Notes: generated from the letters alone by a model not told the origin. Counted from the stretch's first letter, positions 1 to 5,921 are shown. The stretch is 6,236 nucleotides of DNA from JAJFFW01 sp039187035 (GCA_039187035.1 JBCCZS010000189.1:1-6236); one strand, 5' to 3'. A program made the numbers and translations.

Positions 1-1724
1 CGGTTGTCGATCGTGCTGGTGTCGGTTCGGCCGTAATTCCCCGACACTTCATAGGACAAAGCGCTCGAGAGCGCGCCTTTAAAGCCGCCGACGATCCTGA
101 AGGTCTCCCTGATGTTTTCGTTCGGACCGGACGCGGCTTCGTCGAAGAAGAAGCGGGTGACGACCAATGACGGGTCGAGCGCTTGCGCCGCCAAACTGTC
201 GAATTGATCCTGAATGAGGTCCGGAATGAACGGGTTTTCCGGTTGAACAGGGATATTGACGGCTTGGAGCGCCGCAAACGCCGATGTCGAGATCGCACTG
301 TTGCGCGCATACTTCGCCTCAACAAAGCCCGTGATCTTGTCGGTGAAATCGTAATCGGCGAAAGCGTTGATGAAGTAGCGCTCCAGATCCGGGATGGTCG
401 ATCCTACGGGGTTTTGAAAGAACGCCGGCGCGGCGTCACCGCCGACGGCGCCGAATTGGGTCGGGGTTATCGCCGCCCCGAAATCTCGAGGTCGGATTTC
501 GCCGGTGACGGGATCCACAATTTGTTCGATTGGCGCCCCGCCGATTTGGGTCGTCCCGTTGAAAAATGCGCCGGCAGACCCGATGGTGTCTCCCGTCAAT
601 GAAATAGCCGGACCGAATGGCGCAACGCTCAATCGGGCGCTGGGAATGACGACGTTCAGAAAATCCGGATCAACGCCGAGCGCGGCGGCGAGCTGCGGAT
701 TGTTCTGCCCGATTAACGACCCGCCCTCCAACGACGCGGTCCGGTCTCCGACGCGAAGTTCCGTCTGCTTATTATATTCTACGTTGAGGACCGCGTTGCC
801 CCGGCCGCCTGCGAAATTACCGCCCACGGTCAGCGCGCCGAAGAAGGCTTCGCCGTCGCCCTCGGTCGGCAAGTTGACGTTGCCGCGATAATCGACGCCC
901 TCGAAGTCGTCCTTCAAAATGTAGTTCACGACGCCGGAGACCGCGTCCGCGCCGTAAATCGAGGAGCCGCCGCCGGTCAGCACCTCGACCCGATCGATCA
1001 GCGCGCTCGGGAACGACGAAACGTCGACCGTCGCCTCATTCGAGACCCCGCTCACGTGCCGTCTACCGTTGACGAGAACCAGCGTCCGGTTCGTCCCGAG
1101 CCCCCGCAGATCGAGCGTCGCCAGGCCGAAATTCTGCGGCCCGTCGGCTCGGAAGTTGCCTTGCGTGCTCAGCGTGATCGACGTGTTCAGCGCCGGCACG
1201 AAGCGAAGCGCTTCGGTGTTGTCGGTTAAACCGAGCCGGTCGATCTCTTCGGCCGTTACGATATCGACCGGAGACGGGGCGTTGACGGCCGAGCGCTCAA
1301 TCCGCGTGCCGGTCACGACCACTTGGTCCTCAACGCGCCGGGGCGCCTTGGCGCTCCGTTCAGGGACGACCTCGACGCTTTGGGAAACGAGGATGGCGCC
1401 GCCGTTCGCAACACTAGCGGTCAAGCCGGTTCCGGCGAGCGCAAGGCTGAGCGCGTCGTCCGCCGTGTAGTCGCCGGTTATGGCCGGCGCTATTTTACCG
1501 GCGACGATGCGGTCGGGCGCGACGATCGTCACGTTTAAGACGTCGCCGAGTTCGACAAGCGTTTCGCCGAGCGGTCCGGCCGGCAGATCGATCGGTCGGG
1601 CTGCATTTCGCGGGTCGTCCGTTTGGGCCGCGACCGCGGCGGCGCTCGACATCGCGACCGAAGACGCCATGCAAAATAGGGCCGATTTCAATAGGTTACG
1701 GTTGGCGGAAAAGCGAAGTCTCAC
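1..1724 (-). CDS. TonB-dependent outer-membrane receptor with N-terminal STN signalling domain (C-terminus cut by window edge)
   Basis: This is an outer-membrane beta-barrel transporter that uses TonB/ExbBD energy to import a ligand and probably signals its presence. I translated 574 uninterrupted codons from the GTG at 1724 to the window edge. Residues 1-33 form a signal peptide (basic start, hydrophobic core, cleavage near V-A-A|Q). Residues 43-115 match the secretin/TonB short N-terminal (STN) domain, beginning RPIDLPAGPLGETL. A TonB-box-like EDQVVVTGTR lies at 132-141. The plug spans about 146-271 and includes LRGLGTNRTLVLVNGRR and GGGSSIYGADAVSGVVNYI. The barrel follows. Related receptors are often 900-1000 residues, so roughly 40% is probably missing. 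The GTG start is chosen for the GAGGGGG ribosome binding site seven bases upstream and the signal peptide directly after it. A TTG further upstream in frame is less likely. The gene follows the sigma/FecR pair, which fits a FecA-like transducer. The plug motifs resemble the large alphaproteobacterial receptor class rather than a specific siderophore receptor, so the ligand is unknown. Confidence 0.95.
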   Translation of the reverse strand, partial: MRLRFSANRNLLKSALFCMASSVAMSSAAAVAAQTDDPRNAARPIDLPAGPLGETLVELGDVLNVTIVAPDRIVAGKIAPAITGDYTADDALSLALAGTGLTASVANGGAILVSQSVEVVPERSAKAPRRVEDQVVVTGTRIERSAVNAPSPVDIVTAEEIDRLGLTDNTEALRFVPALNTSITLSTQGNFRADGPQNFGLATLDLRGLGTNRTLVLVNGRRHVSGVSNEATVDVSSFPSALIDRVEVLTGGGSSIYGADAVSGVVNYILKDDFEGVDYRGNVNLPTEGDGEAFFGALTVGGNFAGGRGNAVLNVEYNKQTELRVGDRTASLEGGSLIGQNNPQLAAALGVDPDFLNVVIPSARLSVAPFGPAISLTGDTIGSAGAFFNGTTQIGGAPIEQIVDPVTGEIRPRDFGAAITPTQFGAVGGDAAPAFFQNPVGSTIPDLERYFINAFADYDFTDKITGFVEAKYARNSAISTSAFAALQAVNIPVQPENPFIPDLIQDQFDSLAAQALDPSLVVTRFFFDEAASGPNENIRETFRIVGGFKGALSSALSYEVSGNYGRTDTSTIDN

Positions 1725-1731
1725 GGGCGCG

Positions 1732-1738
1732 CCCCCTC
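1732..1738 (-). promoter_or_regulatory. Ribosome binding site deciding the GTG start of the receptor
   Basis: The minus strand reads GAGGGGG here, seven bases before the GTG at 1724-1722. No ATG follows until residue 19, inside the signal peptide, so this site is the main support for the GTG start. Confidence 0.6.
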
Positions 1739-1752
1739 GGCTGTTCAAAACG

Positions 1753-1771
1753 GCGACTGCTTTTCAGTCGC
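1753..1771 (-). terminator. Hairpin in the receptor mRNA leader, possible attenuator
   Basis: GCGACTG, a five-base loop (AAAAG) and CAGTCGC form a perfect 7-bp stem on the minus strand, followed after two bases by TTTT. An outer AACAG/CTGTT pair (1779-1775 and 1745-1741) can lengthen it. The U-tract is short, so it may be an attenuator, or simply a structured 5' leader about 28 bases before the receptor start codon. Confidence 0.4.
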
Positions 1772-1821
1772 GTTAACAGCCCTAAGACTCCTTGGCCCTG
1801 AGAAAGGGGACCCCGGCCTCC

Positions 1822-1865
1822 AAAAAAAAACGAAGAAAGTTTGACCGCGTGGTCGGCGGCGGTCA
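1822..1865 (-). terminator. Possible weak terminator or attenuator after the FecR gene
   Basis: On the minus strand TGACCGC and GCGGTCA (1865-1859 and 1848-1842) can form a 7-bp stem with a 10-base loop. A run of nine T begins 11 bases after the stem. The gap between stem and T-run is too long for a classical intrinsic terminator, so partial termination or RNA-end stabilisation is only possible. It lies about 30 bases beyond the FecR stop codon. Confidence 0.3.
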
Positions 1866-1897
1866 CTGCCGCGTTCTTGACGCAGCCACCGATTTAA

Positions 1898-2959
1898 TCA
1901 TCGGGCCCGAATGACGATTTGGCTGGCGTCGGCGCGATCGACCGTCACCGGGAACATGGTCGGGAGCGTCGCCAAAACGGCGTCGATGTCCGTACCCACG
2001 AACGACACCGTCACCTTCAGCGCGTCGAGCGCGTCGACGCCGTCATCGAGGACGATCGGCGTTTTTGAATACCGGTTTGCGTCGGCGATCACCTCGCGGA
2101 GCGTCGCGCCCACATATTTTAGGCGGTCTTCGCGCCAAGCGGCGAACGTTTTGACCCGGAACGCGTCAATCTCGGACAATCCGTCCTCTGACGTCGCCGT
2201 GATGCGTCGCCCCGCGCCGACTTGTTTGCGGACCGTCAGCGACGACGCGCCGTCGGTGATCCGGACCGGGTGCGCCGCGAGCACGGTCCCTTCGAGTACG
2301 GACAGCCTGACGACGCCACCGCTATTGCGGACGTCGAACACCGTCCCCAAAACGCGCGCGGAAAACGCGTTCGCCGTCACCGTAAACGGGCGGTCGACGT
2401 CTTCAGCGACGTCGAAAACCGCCGCGCCGCTCGTCAACGAGACGTGGCGCGAGGCCGGCGAGAACCGAACGTCGATTTGGCTGGCCGCGCCCAACGTGAT
2501 CGATGACCCGTCGGCGAGCGTCACCGTTTGCTTCTCGCCGAGGCCGGTCGAATAGCGCGCGACGACGGGGAGGGGCGCCGGCGCAGACCGGTTTATCGCC
2601 GGCAAGATGGTGAACGCGCCCGCAACAACGATGAAGAGGGCGACGGCTGCGGCGAGCGCCGGCGCTGCGGCGGCGTGCAGCCGGCTGCGGCGCGCCGGCG
2701 TCCCGACGCCCGAGCCGGTTTCGGCAAAGCGGTCGGTCTCAAAGTCTTCGGCCTTCAAGGTTCCGAGAGCCGACCAAATCGTCACCGTTCGATCGTACGC
2801 ATGTTCGTGGAGCGGATCCGCCGTCCGCCACGCGTCGAACTCGGCGATTTCTTCCGGCGTCGCGGTTCCGCCGTCTATCAGCGAAAACCACCTTGCGGCG
2901 GCGTCGCGAATGGGCTTCGGGATGTCGTCTGTCGGTCCCACGGAAACCGGTCCGCTCAT
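1898..2959 (-). CDS. FecR-family anti-sigma factor / transmembrane signal transducer
   Basis: This 353-residue inner-membrane protein should relay the receptor signal to the adjacent ECF sigma factor. Residues 17-65 form the cytoplasmic FecR N-terminal (DUF4880-type) domain, with AAARWFSLIDGG, FDAWRTADPLHEHAYD and a conserved W62. An Ala/Val-rich transmembrane segment lies at about 96-119, after a basic RRSR stop. The periplasmic FecR domain starts near 135, with the typical LADGSSITLGAASQIDV and, at 201-211, ARVLGTVFDVR. The last 75 residues are a small STN-like C-terminal domain (LKYVGATLREVIADANRY onwards), the usual site of contact with the receptor. The ATG at 2959 is chosen because it overlaps the sigma-factor stop as ATGA and fits the family N-terminus. 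The frame stays open another 43 codons upstream, but that extension lies inside the sigma gene and is Arg-rich nonsense. The four-base overlap suggests translational coupling and matched amounts of the two proteins. Confidence 0.95.
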   Translation of the reverse strand: MSGPVSVGPTDDIPKPIRDAAARWFSLIDGGTATPEEIAEFDAWRTADPLHEHAYDRTVTIWSALGTLKAEDFETDRFAETGSGVGTPARRSRLHAAAAPALAAAVALFIVVAGAFTILPAINRSAPAPLPVVARYSTGLGEKQTVTLADGSSITLGAASQIDVRFSPASRHVSLTSGAAVFDVAEDVDRPFTVTANAFSARVLGTVFDVRNSGGVVRLSVLEGTVLAAHPVRITDGASSLTVRKQVGAGRRITATSEDGLSEIDAFRVKTFAAWREDRLKYVGATLREVIADANRYSKTPIVLDDGVDALDALKVTVSFVGTDIDAVLATLPTMFPVTVDRADASQIVIRAR

Positions 2960-3570
2960 GATCGCTTCGGTCCGAGCGCGTCTTCGATATCGATGATCGC
3001 CCGCTCGAGGTGCTTCGACACGGCGCGCCGCGACACGCCGAGGCGCTCGGCGATCTCGCCCATTTTCACGCCCTCTAAACGACGCCATAAGAAGGCCTTG
3101 CGTCTATTGTCCGGCATGCTGCGAATTACGGCTTTCACCGCGTCCAACTGTTGGTTTACTTCCAAGACTCCTTCAGGGTTGTTTTTGGGACCTCCTGACG
3201 CGAAAAAAAAAAGTTCGATTTCGTAATCGAATTTCGAGCGCCGGCCGGCGTTGCGCTTTTTGGTCAAAATCAGGTTTCGCGCGGTGCGCCACAGAAAGGC
3301 GCGCGGGTTGGCGATTCTCGAAAGGTCAATTTGTTCCGCCAGCTTCTGAAAGGCTTCGTGCGCGACGTCTTCGGGTTCGGGCGGTCCCGGACCGAACTCC
3401 TTTCGCAGGAAGCGCGTCAGATCGGACGCATGCGTTCTATAAAGTTTTTCCAGGGTGAACGCTGTCGACGGGCGCCGCGCGGCGGTTTGGTCGTGATCGT
3501 CCCCGGCGCGCCCGTTTTCGGTGCGCCGGTCTTCGGCAAACGGGCGTTTATAGGCCAACTCTTCGCCCAT
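2956..3570 (-). CDS. ECF-type RNA polymerase sigma factor (FecI-like)
   Basis: This 204-residue extracytoplasmic-function sigma factor should direct RNA polymerase to the receptor gene or operon when released by FecR. After a charged N-terminal extension of about 37 residues, region 2 spans roughly 40-106. It includes LYRTHASDLTRFLRKEFG, PEDVAHEAFQKL (about 66-77) and NPRAFLWRTARNL (88-100). A linker with FFF follows. Region 4 spans about 142-197, with the helix-turn-helix MGEIAERLGVSRRAVSKHLERA at 170-191 holding its recognition helix. No extra C-terminal domain is present, as in FecI-type factors. The ATG at 3570 is supported by AGGAG eight bases upstream. The stop overlaps the FecR start. 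The linker is encoded partly by ten consecutive T residues (3212-3203), unusual in such GC-rich DNA. FecI-like assignment rests on the FecR and STN-receptor neighbours. The specific signal is unknown. Confidence 0.95.
   Translation of the reverse strand: MGEELAYKRPFAEDRRTENGRAGDDHDQTAARRPSTAFTLEKLYRTHASDLTRFLRKEFGPGPPEPEDVAHEAFQKLAEQIDLSRIANPRAFLWRTARNLILTKKRNAGRRSKFDYEIELFFFASGGPKNNPEGVLEVNQQLDAVKAVIRSMPDNRRKAFLWRRLEGVKMGEIAERLGVSRRAVSKHLERAIIDIEDALGPKRS
3203..3212 (-). repeat. Ten-T homopolymer inside the sigma-factor coding strand
   Basis: The coding strand reads CTT TTT TTT TTC, giving L-F-F-F at residues 120-123, in the linker between regions 2 and 4. The frame on both sides encodes recognisable sigma-factor domains, so T10 is the in-frame length. 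Loss of one T gives a stop at codon 138. Gain of one T gives a stop at codon 133. Both would leave region 2 without region 4. Confidence 0.9.
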
Positions 3571-3578
3571 GGCGCCGG

Positions 3579-3583
3579 CTCCT
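3579..3583 (-). promoter_or_regulatory. Ribosome binding site of the sigma-factor gene
   Basis: AGGAG on the minus strand, eight bases before the ATG at 3570. It supports the long N-terminus over internal starts. Confidence 0.65.
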
Positions 3584-3641
3584 GCCTCTACCCCTCAAGC
3601 AGCGCTTGCTGCGTCGCGCCACGACAACAACGCCGTGCGGG

Positions 3642-3669
3642 ATGATAAGTGTTTTCAAGTCGGTGTCGA
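3642..3669 (-). promoter_or_regulatory. Candidate sigma70-like promoter for the sigma/FecR operon
   Basis: On the minus strand TCGACA (3669-3664) and TATCAT (3647-3642) each match five of six consensus bases, with a 16-base spacer. The predicted transcription start near 3635 would give a 5' leader of about 65 bases. A short CAAGC/GCTTG inverted repeat (3596-3608) lies inside that leader. No convincing Fur, RirA or Irr operator was seen, so iron control is not shown. Confidence 0.4.
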
Positions 3670-3777
3670 CTCCGCCATTGCCCGAGGGGCGAGCGGCCCG
3701 GGCCCGGCCAAGCGCGTCGCCTCGGATGTGGTGGTTGCCAGATGTAGGCGTCTTAATCTTTTCTGAGCGCGGCGCCG

Positions 3778-3806
3778 CGTTGGGCGATGCGCCCAACGGT
3801 TTTTTT
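3778..3806 (+). terminator. Strong intrinsic terminator facing the plus strand, with no matching gene
   Basis: CGTTGGGCG, loop ATG, CGCCCAACG form a perfect 9-bp GC-rich stem with a three-base loop, followed by one G and seven T. The geometry is that of a Rho-independent terminator for plus-strand transcription. On the minus strand the stem is preceded by A7 and lacks a T-run, so it would not stop that strand. No plus-strand coding gene is visible upstream. Confidence 0.75.
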
Positions 3807-4028
3807 GTTGGGGAACGCCGAGCCCCAATAATCACCCTTTCGTCCAGGAAATTTCCGAGCGCGACATGCGCCGCCGCGCGCTGTTGAAGCCGAACACGCG
3901 ACGCCGGGGCGCTTCAGCAAAAGACCGGTCTGTGCAGTCCGACGACGGAATTATCTAACGGCGCTCGCTGGGGATGTCGCGTCGTCCGTGACGATCTCGC
4001 CGGCGCATTCGCGGCGTAGCAGACGTTA

Positions 4029-4592
4029 TTAATCCGTAGGCGTCTTTATCCCGCAAAAACGCGACAAAAGAGCCAGTAGGGTCCTTTCGTCCGATTCCGG
4101 TCGTGTTTGCCGGTTCCTTAGGAGTTCGATGACGCCGGCGGCGATCGCGACGGCGGCGACGTCGGCTTCTTGATTGGTCAAGCGAACAATCCCCCGGTTT
4201 CTGTCCGTCGTCAGGTCGAACAAGACGCCGCGCTGGATCTCGCGCGCCGTATGCGCATGATTGACGTAGAGTTCGGACAGCGCTCGGGCGATGTCGGGAT
4301 CGTTGCGGCGTAACGAAAGCACGTACTCCAAGCGCACCATGAGCGAGGAGCGCGTGTCAGCGGCGATCGTGCGCGCCGTTTGCATCCCGATGTCGCGTAG
4401 GAGCTTTAACGACAACCGGTCGAGGAGAACGTTAATGTCGTTGAAATGGGTGTAATAGGAGTTCCGTCGAAGGCCGACTTCCGCGGCGACGGAGGCGATC
4501 GTAAGCGCTTGAAACCCGTCTTCGCACAAAATCCTGATCGCCGCCCGCGCAATCGCTTCTCGCGTTCTCTCGCCTTTGCTGGGGATCGTCAT
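4029..4592 (-). CDS. TetR/AcrR-family transcriptional regulator
   Basis: This 187-residue regulator has an N-terminal TetR DNA-binding domain at about 8-57. Helix 1 begins TREAIARAAIRIL, and the helix-turn-helix is LTIASVAAEVGLRRNSYYTHF (30-50), followed by the usual ND-I-VLL helix. The rest (about 60-187) is helical and should carry ligand binding and dimerisation, but it diverges as expected and shows no recognisable effector class. The ATG at 4592 is chosen because it places the domain at the normal distance from the N-terminus. The frame is open much further upstream, but that part overlaps the AraC gene and has no alternative ATG, GTG or TTG nearby. Its ribosome binding site is weak (GGAC, about 12 bases away). 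The gene lies 119 bases after the AraC-type gene in the same direction, behind a nested stem-loop. Length and layout are normal for the family. The target genes are unknown. Confidence 0.9.
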   Translation of the reverse strand: MTIPSKGERTREAIARAAIRILCEDGFQALTIASVAAEVGLRRNSYYTHFNDINVLLDRLSLKLLRDIGMQTARTIAADTRSSLMVRLEYVLSLRRNDPDIARALSELYVNHAHTAREIQRGVLFDLTTDRNRGIVRLTNQEADVAAVAIAAGVIELLRNRQTRPESDERTLLALLSRFCGIKTPTD

Positions 4593-4618
4593 GCGCCGAA
4601 TGTCCGGTTTGGCAGGTT

Positions 4619-4663
4619 TCGCAAGGGGGGCGGGGACGGGCGCGCCGTCGGTATGCCTTGCGA
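4619..4663 (-). promoter_or_regulatory. Nested inverted repeat upstream of the TetR gene
   Basis: The outer arms TCGCAAGG and CCTTGCGA (4619-4626 and 4656-4663) are perfect over 8 bp. The inner arms GACGG and CCGTC (4635-4639 and 4645-4649) have almost the same centre. In a minus-strand transcript this would fold into a stem-loop with an internal loop, ending 26 bases before the TetR start codon. It could be a leader structure or paired operator half-sites for autoregulation. I see no T-run, so it is not an intrinsic terminator for the AraC gene. Confidence 0.45.
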
Positions 4664-4711
4664 GAATTACGGAAATCCGAGCGTCTGGAAAGGGGCGGGG
4701 TCCCTCGCCTG

Positions 4712-5815
4712 TTATTTCGACACGAGCGCGTCGGTCGCGTATTGATTGGAGGCGCGAAATTGCGACAGCGTTTCGCCGGTCCACGTTTTGAGCGCGCGGC
4801 GCAGCGCCCGCCCGTCGGAAAAGCCGGCGAGGCGCGAGAGATCTTCCGCACTCGTCTTTGCGTCTTTGCAAATCTGATCACGGAGCACTTTCAGCCGGGC
4901 CTTGTCGACGAGGCGGCCTAGCGACGTTCCGTGACGTTGCGCGATGCGCTGCGCCGTGCGCTCGCCAAGTCCGGCTGTCGCGGCGACCGACGTTACGTTG
5001 AACACGCCTTCGGACGCGCACAACGTTGCGGCGTTGATAAGCTCCAAATAATCCGCCGTCGGCGTTCGGGCGCGACGAAGCTCCGCGGCTTTCTCCAGTC
5101 GACTGAGCGCGAACTCAAAGACGGCCGCGTCATGTCCGGGCTGGCGCCATTCCATGTCCGATCGTCTGAAAACGAGCCCGTAGCCGCCATTTTCGTGGTT
5201 AAATTCGATCGGTACACCGAAGAAATCGCTGTATGCGGCTCGGACGCCGTTGCGGTCGCTGCGCATGCGCACTTCGCAAGGGCGGCCGTACGGGCCGAAA
5301 GCCGAACGCATCAGCCGGACGAGAACGCCCATCACGACCTGGTTGCACGCGCCGTTGTCGGGCTCTTGCAGCGTGTGACCGAAGGAAAATTCCGCATACG
5401 ATGCCGACTGCTCAAAATTGGCGACCAAGCGATCGTGGAAGACGGCAAAGTTCGCGGCGAGCGCCTGCAGCGCGTCGCCGCCAGTCGGCGCGAGCAGGAC
5501 GGCGCGTTCAAGACCGCCGAAAAAACTGAACGGCGCCGTTTCCGCGATCTCCATGGCGGGCGCGACGCCGATCCCGCGCTCGACGAGTTGGCCGAGTAGG
5601 GCTGGGCCTACGACTGCCGGAAGCGTCGTATCCGGAGCGATATTATCGATTGGCCTGCCGACAATTTCCGAAAGATAGTCATGGGGAACGCCGTGCTTGA
5701 TGGCGTAATCCAAAATCGCCAACATCGGGTTCGGCTTAATGGTGCCGAAGCGTCCGGACGATCCGTCCGCAACTGACGGACCTGCAGCTACGGCGTCGTC
5801 CAACGTGCGCGGCAT
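4712..5815 (-). CDS. AraC-family transcriptional regulator with arabinose-binding-like N-terminal domain
   Basis: This 367-residue regulator fits the AraC subfamily with a long N-terminal ligand-binding domain of the PF12625 (Arabinose_bd) type, as in OruR-like proteins. That domain covers roughly 30-240. It starts at MLAILDYAIKHGVP and ends near FGVPIEFNHENGGYGLVFRR, where the family typically has an F-V-F and N-x-L-x-F pattern. The C-terminal AraC double helix-turn-helix spans about 259-354. Helix-turn-helix 1 includes LGERTAQRIAQRHGTSL, and the second includes LSRLAGFSDGRALRRALKTW, followed by TGETLSQFR. The ATG at 5815 is supported by GGAGA five bases upstream. A later Met at residue 31 would trim the N-terminus but lacks such support. 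The effector is unknown: members of this subfamily often sense amino-acid or lipid-derived molecules, which is only a general guide. The gene precedes the TetR gene and has a dense repeat-rich upstream region. Confidence 0.93.
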   Translation of the reverse strand: MPRTLDDAVAAGPSVADGSSGRFGTIKPNPMLAILDYAIKHGVPHDYLSEIVGRPIDNIAPDTTLPAVVGPALLGQLVERGIGVAPAMEIAETAPFSFFGGLERAVLLAPTGGDALQALAANFAVFHDRLVANFEQSASYAEFSFGHTLQEPDNGACNQVVMGVLVRLMRSAFGPYGRPCEVRMRSDRNGVRAAYSDFFGVPIEFNHENGGYGLVFRRSDMEWRQPGHDAAVFEFALSRLEKAAELRRARTPTADYLELINAATLCASEGVFNVTSVAATAGLGERTAQRIAQRHGTSLGRLVDKARLKVLRDQICKDAKTSAEDLSRLAGFSDGRALRRALKTWTGETLSQFRASNQYATDALVSK

Positions 5816-5820
5816 GACGA

Positions 5821-5825
5821 TCTCC
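5821..5825 (-). promoter_or_regulatory. Ribosome binding site of the AraC-family gene
   Basis: GGAGA on the minus strand, five bases before the ATG at 5815. It favours the first ATG over the Met at residue 31. Confidence 0.6.
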
Positions 5826-5869
5826 GAACGCCACGTCGCTCAAAAACAAATGCGAATGGTGGCCGGGAC

Positions 5870-5898
5870 GATTTACGACGCAGCGTCGTTTTTTGCAA
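5870..5898 (-). promoter_or_regulatory. Weak candidate promoter of the AraC-family gene
   Basis: TTGCAA (5898-5893) and TAAATC (5875-5870) are separated by 17 bases on the minus strand. The -35 matches four and the -10 three of six consensus bases, so this is weak by sequence alone. It gains some support from its position, about 50 bases before the start codon, and from the palindrome and tandem repeats that coincide with it. Confidence 0.3.
5875..5889. promoter_or_regulatory. 15-base perfect palindrome, candidate operator
   Basis: ACGACGC, central A, GCGTCGT: seven bases perfectly mirrored around one base. It lies about 60 bases upstream of the AraC start, inside the spacer of the candidate promoter. 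A symmetric site suits a dimeric repressor such as a TetR-family protein. Which protein binds is not known. Confidence 0.45.
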
Positions 5899-5921
5899 GT
5901 TCGTGAAAGTTGTTGAAGGTT
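5892..5921. repeat. Three tandem 10-base repeats upstream of the AraC-family gene
   Basis: On the plus strand TTTGCAAGTT, CGTGAAAGTT and GTTGAAGGTT follow one another without gaps. Their eight-base cores are TGCAAGTT, TGAAAGTT and TGAAGGTT, so six of eight positions are identical in all three. The 10-base period places each copy on the same face of the helix. The array overlaps the candidate -35 element and ends about 75 bases from the start codon. AraC-family proteins commonly bind direct repeats, so autoregulation is a natural guess. Confidence 0.55.

Larger units (their letters stand above)
1725..1897 (-). other. 173-base leader between the FecR and receptor genes
   Basis: No gene is visible here. 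Read on the minus strand, the region contains in order an inverted repeat (1842-1865), a run of nine T (1830-1822), a GC-rich stretch with a GGGGTCCCC palindrome, a perfect 7-bp hairpin (1753-1771) and the receptor ribosome binding site. The size and the structures suggest the receptor is expressed at a different level from the regulators, either from its own promoter or through partial termination. I found no convincing promoter of ECF or sigma70 type. Confidence 0.5.
3571..4028. other. 458-base intergenic region between the TetR and sigma-factor genes
   Basis: I see no gene of recognisable family on either strand. The region contains the candidate sigma-factor promoter, a plus-strand terminator (3778-3806) and a 10-bp palindrome GGAAATTTCC (3847-3856). 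From 3857 to 4028 I see nothing specific: only a few very short open frames and no terminator with a T-run after the TetR gene. Confidence 0.5.

Noticed and set aside
1911..2555. Long plus-strand open frames opposite the FecR gene (also 2528-3226)
   Set aside because: They are antisense shadows of clear FecR and sigma-factor coding sequence, and their translations lack recognisable domains.
3641..3660. Possible Fur-like box (GATGATAAGTGTTTTCAAGT) at the sigma-factor promoter
   Set aside because: Only one half resembles the GATAAT repeat, and the rest does not fit the inverted-repeat consensus. RirA or Irr motifs are not seen either.
3569..3766. A 65-codon plus-strand open frame ending 11 bases before the plus-strand terminator
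   Set aside because: Its ATG sits on the sigma-factor start codon, it has no ribosome binding site, and the translation is low-complexity Ala/Arg/Val with no family resemblance. The position near the terminator is noted, but it is not enough to call a gene.
3548..3835. A 95-codon minus-strand open frame upstream of the sigma-factor gene
   Set aside because: It is Arg-rich and unrecognisable, runs through the terminator hairpin and the candidate promoter, and overlaps the sigma-factor start in another frame.
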